A stretch of 36,958 nt of DNA, from contig CAMJZA010000034.1 in assembly GCA_946410085.1 (NCBI GenBank), positions 1-36,958 of the forward strand, in the 5' to 3' direction. Shown piece by piece: positions 31,280-36,958 of the stretch. Both the position numbers and the translations under genes were made by a program. The notes under the pieces are model-generated. The model saw only the letters and a list, made by a program, of their open reading frames with translations, made no database searches and had not been told where the DNA came from. The first letter of the stretch is position 1; every line of letters starts with the position of its first letter. The DNA comes from an uncultured Treponema sp. Lineage in GTDB: Bacteria; Spirochaetota; Spirochaetia; Treponematales; Treponemataceae.

Positions 31280-32251
31280 ATGACACGCTTACGAACAAAA
31301 ATCACCGCAGCACTGCTTTTCCTCCTCGGATCAGCCCTTCTGTTCCCATTCAGCAGACGAAAGGGAGAAGAGGAGTCTCTGGAAGTTCAGTTTCTGAAAG
31401 TGGCATCCCTGAACGGACCTTCCAGCATTCCGATTGCCTACCTGTATGAAAATGCGGCAGTCCTCGACGGAGCTCCCATTGAATTCCAGCAGTATGCCAG
31501 CCCCGTGACGGAGCTTCCCAAACTGCTGAACGGGGAAGCTGACATAGGCTTTCTGCCCCCCAATATCGCCGCAAAAGCGTATAACGGCTCAGACCATGCC
31601 CTCGTCATGCTGGGGATCAGCGGCAACGGAAACCTCTACCTCCTGTCGGACGACCCGGCGCTCTCATCCCTTGAGGGCCTGTCAGGCAAAACCGTCGCTG
31701 TAGCAGGGCAGGGGGCAACCCCGGAGTACGTCTTCCGTTCCCTGACAGAGGGGCTGGATGTGACCTGTGACTACTCCATCCAGACAGCCCAGCTCGCGGC
31801 AGCCATTGCTTCCGGAAAGATACACTATGCCCTTATCCCGGAGCCGTTCGCCACGGTCGCGACGTCAAAGTCTGCGACTGTCCGCCGCTCGCTGGACATC
31901 CAGAAGCTCTACGGTGAAAAACGGGGGACCACAAGCTACCCGATGACCGTCATGGTCTGCCGGGCTGACTTCGCCAGGAAGTACCCGGCCGTTGTCCAGA
32001 AGTTCCTGCATTCTTACAAAAAGGCGACCGACTGGACAGTCTCGCACCCCAAAGAAGCCGGTGAGCTGACGGAAAAGCATACGCTGGGCCTTAAAGCAGA
32101 GGTCGCCGCTGCCTCCATTCCGAATGCCAATTACGTGTGGATTCCTGCAAAAAAAGGGCGGGGTGACATGGAAAAGCTGCTTTCCGTGTTCCTGTCGTTT
32201 GCTCCGGAGTCTGTCGGCGGAGCCCTGCCGGACGATGGCTTCTACTACTGA
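31280..32251 (+). CDS. NitT/TauT-type ABC importer, substrate-binding protein
   Basis: A 323-residue exported binding protein of the SsuA/ThiY-like fold. An N-terminal hydrophobic segment (ALLFLLGSALLFPF) is followed by RRKG and no lipobox cysteine, so it may be a cleaved signal peptide or a membrane anchor. Two lobes are visible: LLNGEADIGFLPPNIAAKAY and GISGNGNLYLLSDDP in the first, GLSGKTVAVAGQGATPEYVFRSL and IASGKIHYALIPEPFATVA in the second. Substrates of this family include sulfonates, nitrate, bicarbonate and thiamine precursors; none can be chosen from sequence. It overlaps the fused permease-ATPase gene by 17 bases. Confidence 0.85.
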   Translation: MTRLRTKITAALLFLLGSALLFPFSRRKGEEESLEVQFLKVASLNGPSSIPIAYLYENAAVLDGAPIEFQQYASPVTELPKLLNGEADIGFLPPNIAAKAYNGSDHALVMLGISGNGNLYLLSDDPALSSLEGLSGKTVAVAGQGATPEYVFRSLTEGLDVTCDYSIQTAQLAAAIASGKIHYALIPEPFATVATSKSATVRRSLDIQKLYGEKRGTTSYPMTVMVCRADFARKYPAVVQKFLHSYKKATDWTVSHPKEAGELTEKHTLGLKAEVAAASIPNANYVWIPAKKGRGDMEKLLSVFLSFAPESVGGALPDDGFYY

Positions 32252-33902
32252 GCCTGCCGGAAAGGGCGGCTTCCTGACCTATCTTCTTTCTTTCGTCCTT
32301 TTCACCCTGGGATGGCAGCTGCTGGCAGCAGCTGTCTCTGCGCCCCTCATTCTGCCCGGTCCCCTTGCCGTGCTGAGACGGCTCGTTTCCCTCTGCGGGA
32401 CAGCGGACTTTTACCGGCATGTCGGAGCAACGATGGGGAGGGTGTTTACCGCATTCGCCGTCACGTTTGCTGCAGGAAGCATTCTTGGCCTCGTCTGCGG
32501 ACGCTCAAGGGTAACAAGACAGCTCCTTTCCGTATTATTGACTGCCGTTCGTTCGGTACCAGTCGTTTCTTTCATACTGATTGCCCTGTTCTGGCTCGGT
32601 TCTTCCGCCGTCCCGGTCTTTGTTGCCGTCGTGATGACCCTCCCGGTGATGATGACCGCCGTCTGCACGGGATGTTCCGCCGCCCCCCGGCAGCTCCTTG
32701 ATGCGGCAAGCTCGTACAGACTGAAGCCGGGGCAGCTATTCCGCCATCTGACGCTTCCCTGCCTGCTGCCCTTCGTCCGGGACGGCTCGATCTCCTCGTT
32801 CGGCATGATATGGAAGGTTGTCGCTGCCGGGGAAGTCCTGGCCCTGCCCAAGCTGGGGACGGGCCAGCTGCTCTACACGGCGCAGCTGCATCTGGAAAGC
32901 GCAGACCTGCTTGCAGTGACGCTCACCATCGTCCTGCTCAGTTTCTCATTTGAGCGGGGGGCGGCAGCCCTGTTGACCCTGCTTGCAGGGCAGGGCCAGG
33001 ACCGGCGGAGGCAGGCCTCCGCACGGGCAGCGGAACGGTACGGCATGCCGGAAAGCCCTGCAGAAAACGTGAACATGGCAAAAAACGGGAATTCAGGGAT
33101 CAGCCAGCCGTCAAAGGCATCCCTGCCGCCAGAGATCCTGCTGGAAGGCGTCTCTGCCGTGCGTTCCGGCAGGCCCCTGTACAGGGATTTCACCCTCCGT
33201 TTTGCCCCTGCCAGTTCCACGGCAATCATCGCACCGAGCGGGGCAGGTAAGACAACCCTGCTGAATTTCGTTGCCTCGCTCCTCCGGCCGGATGACGGGG
33301 AATTCTCCGGGAAGGTCAGTTTCGGGGACGGCACCGAAAGCCCCCGCATCTCCTTCCTCTTTCAGGAACCATGCCTCTTTCCCCGCTGTACCGTCTATGA
33401 GAACGTCCTGCTCCCCCTGCTGAACATACTGGAGCGGGAGGCGGCATCCCGGACGGCACTTCGCTTTCTCGCCGCATGCGGGCTTTCCGGCAAGCTTTCC
33501 TCATTCCCGGACGAGATGAGCGGGGGAGAACGGCAGCGGACGGCACTGGCACGGGCCTTCGCCTTTCCCTCCCAGATCCTGCTTTTGGACGAAGCATTCC
33601 AGAGCCAGGACCTTGCACAGAAGCTTTCCCTGATGAGGCTGTACGAAAAACTTCTCGGAGACTGCCCCCGCACGGTCATCTTCGTCACCCATGACATACG
33701 GGAAGCCGTAAGCTGCTGCTCCCGCATCATTGTCCTGAAAGGCAGCCCCCTCAGCACGCAGATGGACGAGACACTTTCAGCCCCGAAAACTTCCTTTGCA
33801 GCACGGTACCTGTCCCCCGATGCGGCAATGCGCTCTCTGGAACAGCGCATTGCAGGACTCCTGCTTGACCCGCCACTTGCCGAGCCCTGCTGTTTTCACT
33901 AA
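32235..33902 (+). CDS. Fused ABC permease-ATPase of a NitT/TauT-type importer
   Basis: A 555-residue protein that joins two subunits normally made separately. Residues about 1-250 are a SsuC-like permease with about six membrane segments and an EAA-type loop (AASSYRLKPGQLFRHLTLPCLLPF, ending at GMIWKVVAAGEVLALP). A charged linker follows (residues about 250-295). The ATPase has Walker A APSGAGKTTLL (the first glycine of the usual motif is alanine), Q-loop FLFQEPC, signature MSGGERQRTALARA, Walker B ILLLDEA and the FVTHDIREA histidine switch. ATG 32235 lies inside the end of the binding-protein gene, which suggests translational coupling. The complex would be a homodimer of the fusion plus the binding protein. 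Confidence 0.87.
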   Translation: MASTTEPAGKGGFLTYLLSFVLFTLGWQLLAAAVSAPLILPGPLAVLRRLVSLCGTADFYRHVGATMGRVFTAFAVTFAAGSILGLVCGRSRVTRQLLSVLLTAVRSVPVVSFILIALFWLGSSAVPVFVAVVMTLPVMMTAVCTGCSAAPRQLLDAASSYRLKPGQLFRHLTLPCLLPFVRDGSISSFGMIWKVVAAGEVLALPKLGTGQLLYTAQLHLESADLLAVTLTIVLLSFSFERGAAALLTLLAGQGQDRRRQASARAAERYGMPESPAENVNMAKNGNSGISQPSKASLPPEILLEGVSAVRSGRPLYRDFTLRFAPASSTAIIAPSGAGKTTLLNFVASLLRPDDGEFSGKVSFGDGTESPRISFLFQEPCLFPRCTVYENVLLPLLNILEREAASRTALRFLAACGLSGKLSSFPDEMSGGERQRTALARAFAFPSQILLLDEAFQSQDLAQKLSLMRLYEKLLGDCPRTVIFVTHDIREAVSCCSRIIVLKGSPLSTQMDETLSAPKTSFAARYLSPDAAMRSLEQRIAGLLLDPPLAEPCCFH

Positions 33903-33911
33903 ACTGAATTG

Positions 33912-35051
33912 ATGAAAGTTCACTATGCCTTCCTTGACGGATTGAAGACCATTATCTGCCTTTTCGTATTCATCGGGCATTTTTTCGTCGACTTCTGTAT
34001 AGGAGACATCTTTCCGCTGAATTCCCTCCTGTACCGTGCCGGTATGCTGCTGTTCTACGGATGCTACACCGTGCCGCTTTTCTGTGCCATCAGCGGTTTT
34101 CTTGCCGTTCAGAAGGAACTGGAAAAGGGCTGGCAGTTTGTACTTGCCGCAGGAAACCGCTTTCTGCGCTTTGAACTGCCCCTTTTTTTTCTGATAGGAG
34201 CAGTCATGTTCCTGAACAAAAAAGGGCTCTTCATGTGGGGTGATCTGTTAGCCCAGCGCCTTGTCAACAAGCAGCTTGCATTGAACTATACCTATGACAG
34301 CCATTATACCTGGCTCTTCCGAAAACCCTTCTGGGAACTCCACCTCTATGACAACCCCCTCTGGATGATAGGCTCCCTCTTTGCCGGTAATATCACCCTC
34401 TACAGCTTCCGTTACGTCCAGGCACTCTACCGCCGGTCCCTGAAAGGAAGTCTCTGTTCTGCCGTACAAGCCGCCCTCATGCTGCTCCTCCTCCTGCTGG
34501 CACGGCATAATATTCCCCTGCTCGCCGTCCTGCTGGGTGGCTGCTGCGGGCTGGCAGGGGAGCACAAGGACAGAAGAAACGGCAGCCGGCAGTCCAAGGC
34601 CCCGGGAGGGGTGGCTGCCCGTAATGCCAGCTCCCTTCTTCTCGTTTCCCTTGTCCTCATCCTGAATATCTGGCTCTACTTCCTCCGGGACTTCGACTTC
34701 GAGCACTTCCCGCGTTACTACGAGTGGGCAGGGCTTTTGACCGCATTCGCCATCCTGTACCTTGCCTTCACATTCAGCCCGCTGCAGAAGATTCTTGCAG
34801 CAAAGCCTCTGACAGCCCTGAGCGGCCTGTCATTTGCGGTTTATGTCGTCCACTATCCCCTGATAGGCCTGCTGTCCTGCCCCATGATCTATGCCCTCTG
34901 GAACAGGCTGCCCTACGTTCCCCTCGTCCTGATGACCTTCGCCGCTACGTCTGCAGCCTGCTTCCTGCTCGCCTTTGCCTATAACCGCATCGTCGAGCGT
35001 CCCTGCTACGCCGTCATACGACGGGTCATCAGCTTTTTAGCGGAAAACTGA
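33912..35051 (+). CDS. Acyltransferase-3 family (OafA/YrhL-like) membrane protein
   Basis: A 379-residue integral membrane protein with about ten hydrophobic segments. The start HYAFLDGLKTIICLFVFIGHFF carries the family pattern of an aspartate/arginine-type first helix and the conserved histidine in H-F. Later segments include LSGLSFAVYVVHYPLIGLL, the typical late motif with a second histidine. Such enzymes move acetyl or other acyl groups from the cytoplasm to sugars, lipids or glycans at the outer face. It begins ten bases after the fused ABC gene, so it may be in the same transcript, but a functional link is not evident. A TTG at 33909 is in frame; ATG 33912 is preferred. Confidence 0.8.
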   Translation: MKVHYAFLDGLKTIICLFVFIGHFFVDFCIGDIFPLNSLLYRAGMLLFYGCYTVPLFCAISGFLAVQKELEKGWQFVLAAGNRFLRFELPLFFLIGAVMFLNKKGLFMWGDLLAQRLVNKQLALNYTYDSHYTWLFRKPFWELHLYDNPLWMIGSLFAGNITLYSFRYVQALYRRSLKGSLCSAVQAALMLLLLLLARHNIPLLAVLLGGCCGLAGEHKDRRNGSRQSKAPGGVAARNASSLLLVSLVLILNIWLYFLRDFDFEHFPRYYEWAGLLTAFAILYLAFTFSPLQKILAAKPLTALSGLSFAVYVVHYPLIGLLSCPMIYALWNRLPYVPLVLMTFAATSAACFLLAFAYNRIVERPCYAVIRRVISFLAEN

Positions 35052-35135
35052 CGGGATTCCCGACGTACGCGGATGGATTTCCGCCGCATGCGTCTCCCGC
35101 TTCCCCGCTTTTCTTCCTTATCGCCCCGCAGGCAA

Positions 35136-35645
35136 ATGCCGAAAAAGAAACAAATGACAAAGTTACGACTTCTTGCCGCAGTCCTTTCCGGCACACTTGT
35201 ATACGCAGCAACATCCATATCATGCGGCAGGAACAGCATCTGGGCCGAACGGCAGCTTGAGGAGCAGAAACGGCTCCTCAGCAGCCATACGGTTGAAATA
35301 GAGAAGATTCATGAGGAGCTGGCACTGGAAAAAGTTGCCCTCGAAAAGGACATGGATGTGGTGGCAGCCTACGCCCGAAAGCTCTCCTACCTGAAAGATG
35401 GGGAAAAGCTCGTCATCATATCCGGCCTTGCATCCTCGGAAAACAGGATTTACGACCCCGGAACCGTCCTCTTTCACGATGAAGTCAAGTACTTTCCCGA
35501 ATGGTTCTGCAAGAGCGTCGGCCTCATCGCCTTTACCGCCGTCTATTTTATCCTGCTGATGTTCGATGCAGGACGGGGACTGGTCCACTACCGGAAGCAG
35601 AAGGCGCAGGCCGGGCACCACCGGGCCCAGGGAGCGGCAATCTGA
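35136..35645 (+). CDS. FtsB/DivIC-like septum-formation protein with two membrane segments
   Basis: A 169-residue protein. The first membrane segment (LRLLAAVLSGTLVYAATSI) is followed by a coiled coil (residues about 35-80: ERQLEEQKRLLSSHTVEIEKIHEEL) and a DivIC-type segment (VAAYARKLSYLKDGEKLVII). By family this part acts in the divisome complex with FtsL and FtsQ. A second hydrophobic segment (VGLIAFTAVYFILLMF) near the C-terminus is not usual for FtsB. The open frame starts at 35073, but the extra residues are arginine-rich and have no ribosome site; ATG 35136 or 35154 is likely. It ends three bases before tsaC. Medium confidence in the family call. Confidence 0.65.
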   Translation: MPKKKQMTKLRLLAAVLSGTLVYAATSISCGRNSIWAERQLEEQKRLLSSHTVEIEKIHEELALEKVALEKDMDVVAAYARKLSYLKDGEKLVIISGLASSENRIYDPGTVLFHDEVKYFPEWFCKSVGLIAFTAVYFILLMFDAGRGLVHYRKQKAQAGHHRAQGAAI

Positions 35646-35648
35646 CTC

Positions 35649-36275
35649 ATGCTACTGCAGAAGGATGACCGGCTTTCGCTGGAAAAAGCAGCAGAACTGC
35701 TCGCGGCAGGGAACATTGTCATACTTCCGACCGATACCGTGTATGGATTCAGCGGGATAGTTGACCTGAAAGGAGCTGAAAAAAAGGACTGCGGCAGCCT
35801 GATACGGCGCATCAAGGGGAGGGACGAAGGAAAGCCCTTCATAGAACTCATTTCCTCCCCGGATGAAATAACGGACTATACCGATGAACCAATCCCGGAC
35901 GAGCTGCTGAGCCTCTGGCCCGGTCCGCTCACCCTCATTGTTCCCCTCAAAAAGGATTCCCCGCTTGACACGGACCTGTCGACAGTCGCCTTCCGCTGCC
36001 CGGGAGACGGCTGGCTCCGCCGGGTCATTGCACGCACAGGACGCCCCCTCTATTCAAGCAGCGTCAACAGGAGCGGAAGCCCCGTCCTGTCGTCAATTGC
36101 CGCCATAGAAAAAGAGTTCGCCGCAGAGGTTCCGCTCATCATCAGCGACGGTGACAAGAACGGCTCCCTTCCTTCTACGATCGTTTCCGTCGGAAGCGGT
36201 GGTATCAGGCTTATCCGGCAGGGGACGCTGAAAATCCCCGCAGGCTTGACGGCATCTACCGCTGCCTGTCCTTGA
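35649..36275 (+). CDS. tsaC: L-threonylcarbamoyladenylate synthase (Sua5/YciO/YrdC family)
   Basis: Makes threonylcarbamoyl-AMP from threonine, bicarbonate and ATP for the t6A modification at position 37 of ANN-decoding tRNAs. Its 208 residues fit the short TsaC/YrdC form without the Sua5 C-terminal domain. Motifs are ILPTDTVYGFSG, the basic RRIKGRDEGKPF (nucleotide and carbonate binding), LWPGPLTLIVP, VAFRCPGDGWLRRV and LYSSSVNRSGSPV, with the final STIVSVGSGGIRLIRQG. It overlaps the convergent smpB gene by 20 bases, so the two 3' ends make overlapping antisense transcripts unless ended within the genes. Confidence 0.92.
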   Translation: MLLQKDDRLSLEKAAELLAAGNIVILPTDTVYGFSGIVDLKGAEKKDCGSLIRRIKGRDEGKPFIELISSPDEITDYTDEPIPDELLSLWPGPLTLIVPLKKDSPLDTDLSTVAFRCPGDGWLRRVIARTGRPLYSSSVNRSGSPVLSSIAAIEKEFAAEVPLIISDGDKNGSLPSTIVSVGSGGIRLIRQGTLKIPAGLTASTAACP

Positions 36276-36720
36276 ACTCCCTTGACAGCTCTCGCTTCAC
36301 GTCGCGGTCCTTCATGTCTGCCCGCTTATCAAAGACTTTCTTTCCCTTGCAGACGCCCAGCTCCAGCTTGACACGGCCCTTCTTGAAGTAAAACTGGAGG
36401 GGAACGAGGGTATAGCCCTTTTCCGCAACCTTGCGTTCAAGCCGCTTTATCTGTTCCTTGTGCAGGAGCAGGCGTTTTTTCCGGTCTGGATTATGGCCGA
36501 AGTTCGCCGCGTAGGCATACTCGGTGATATGGCAGTTCTGTATCCAGACCTCGCCCCGCTCTATGAGGGCAAAGCTGTCGGGAAAGGAAACCTTGCCTTC
36601 CCGCAGGGACTTTACTTCCGACCCCTGCAACTCTATGCCGCATTCTATCTTTTCTTCAACCGTATAGTTGAAATATGCCTTCTTGTTCTGGGCGATTATC
36701 TTCCGTGCCTCGTCTGCCAT
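36256..36720 (-). CDS. smpB: SsrA (tmRNA)-binding protein SmpB
   Basis: Partner of tmRNA in trans-translation, rescuing ribosomes stalled on broken mRNA. Its 154 residues match the usual length. Signature motifs: IAQNKKAYFNYTVEEKIECGIELQGSEVKSLREG, then the ITEYAYAANFGHNPDRKKRLLLH tmRNA-binding region and KKGRVKLELGVCKGKKVFDKR; the basic tail ends in ELSREFKDRQR, which enters the empty mRNA channel. The start has a promoter 8 bases upstream and no Shine-Dalgarno. No tmRNA gene (ssrA) was recognised in the window. Confidence 0.96.
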   Translation of the reverse strand: MADEARKIIAQNKKAYFNYTVEEKIECGIELQGSEVKSLREGKVSFPDSFALIERGEVWIQNCHITEYAYAANFGHNPDRKKRLLLHKEQIKRLERKVAEKGYTLVPLQFYFKKGRVKLELGVCKGKKVFDKRADMKDRDVKRELSREFKDRQR

Positions 36721-36728
36721 AGGAAAAC

Positions 36729-36757
36729 ACTATAGCCTGTATCGGACAAAAAGTCTA
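36729..36757 (-). promoter_or_regulatory. Predicted smpB promoter
   Basis: On the minus strand TAGACT (36757-36752), a 17-bp spacer and TATAGT (36734-36729), eight bases before the smpB ATG. The 23-bp repeat array starts about 18 bases upstream of the -35 box. Confidence 0.6.
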
Positions 36758-36774
36758 CTCGCTGTCACTGCGGC

Positions 36775-36958
36775 AGCAGGCCATGTGCGACATACACGCC
36801 AGCCCATGTGTTGGTCACCCGACAGCCCATTCGTGCCACCCCCGACAGTCCATTCGTGTCATACCTGACAGTCCATTCGTGTCATACCTGACAGTCCATT
36901 CGTGTCATACCCGACAGTCCATTCGCGTCATACCTGACAGTCCATTCGCGTCATACCC
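36775..36958 (-). repeat. 23-bp tandem repeat array, 8 units, reaching the window edge
   Basis: Units start at 36775, 36798, 36821, 36844, 36867, 36890, 36913 and 36936 with an exact 23-bp period, and the last ends at the final base. Read on the plus strand the unit begins GACAGTCCATTCGTGTCAT. On the minus strand it reads CTGTCAGGTATGACACGAAT and matches units of the left array at about 19 of 23 positions. TGTCA-TACC-TGACA forms a short hairpin across each unit junction. Units nearest smpB are the most diverged and those at the edge the most alike. Confidence 0.93.

Noticed and set aside
31141-31280. Thiamine (TPP) riboswitch before the NitT/TauT importer
   Set aside because: The interval holds the flgE terminator and a promoter only about 10 bases from the ATG, leaving no room for a riboswitch; no TPP core is seen.
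36775-36958. CRISPR array
   Set aside because: The 23-bp units follow one another directly without spacers and no cas genes are present; it is a tandem repeat. The same applies to 1712-1925.

Overview
The gene set points to a spirochaete, most likely a member of the Treponemataceae with a moderately high G+C genome. The evidence is a flbB-fliK-flgD-flgE block in spirochaete order, a FlgE that carries both residues used for the treponemal lysinoalanine hook crosslink, an uvrA-lptD pair as found in Treponema, a eukaryote-type hexokinase, and a BspA/DUF285 leucine-rich-repeat lipoprotein. Both window ends lie inside tandem repeats (an 8-bp repeat on the left, a 23-bp repeat on the right), so this may be a whole contig that broke at repeats.

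Layout. 1-1.7 kb: 5'-partial BspA-like surface lipoprotein whose reading frame runs through an 8-bp repeat tract (candidate phase variation). 1.7-2.6 kb: a degenerate 23-bp hairpin-forming repeat array, a small PBECR-type nuclease gene, then a strongly structured non-coding stretch (promoter, folded RNA, intrinsic terminator, and a second hairpin leader that buries a ribosome binding site). 2.6-7.0 kb: a membrane protein, then ilvB, a DtxR-family regulator and argH. 7.1-13.6 kb: a divergent ArsR-type repressor and an envelope transport cassette made of an RND/MMPL inner-membrane protein, a periplasmic LolA-like protein and an outer-membrane barrel. Three copies of one operator motif tie the repressor to the first two transport genes. 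13.8-20.6 kb: uvrA, lptD and a small protein with a histone-H1-like tail. 20.6-24.5 kb: pcrA/uvrD helicase on the minus strand, then a padR / HAAS-DUF4097 / pspC operon. 24.5-27.0 kb: divergent pfkA and hexokinase, the entry steps of glycolysis. 27.0-31.1 kb: flagellar rod/hook genes behind a sigma-28-like promoter. 31.2-36.3 kb: NitT/TauT-type ABC importer with permease and ATPase fused in one chain, an acyltransferase-3 membrane enzyme, an FtsB/DivIC-like protein and tsaC. 36.3-37.0 kb: smpB (minus strand) and a second 23-bp repeat array.

Recurrent theme: at least seven genes have a good -35/-10 pair whose predicted start site falls on, or within a few bases of, the start codon, which suggests frequent leaderless transcription. 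The most interesting candidates for new biology are the repeat array/nuclease/structured-RNA region at 1.7-2.6 kb and the ArsR-controlled MMPL/LolA-like/barrel system, whose inner- and outer-membrane parts share an unusual acidic D/W/G/S-rich sequence. All calls rest on reading the sequence; no database search was run.
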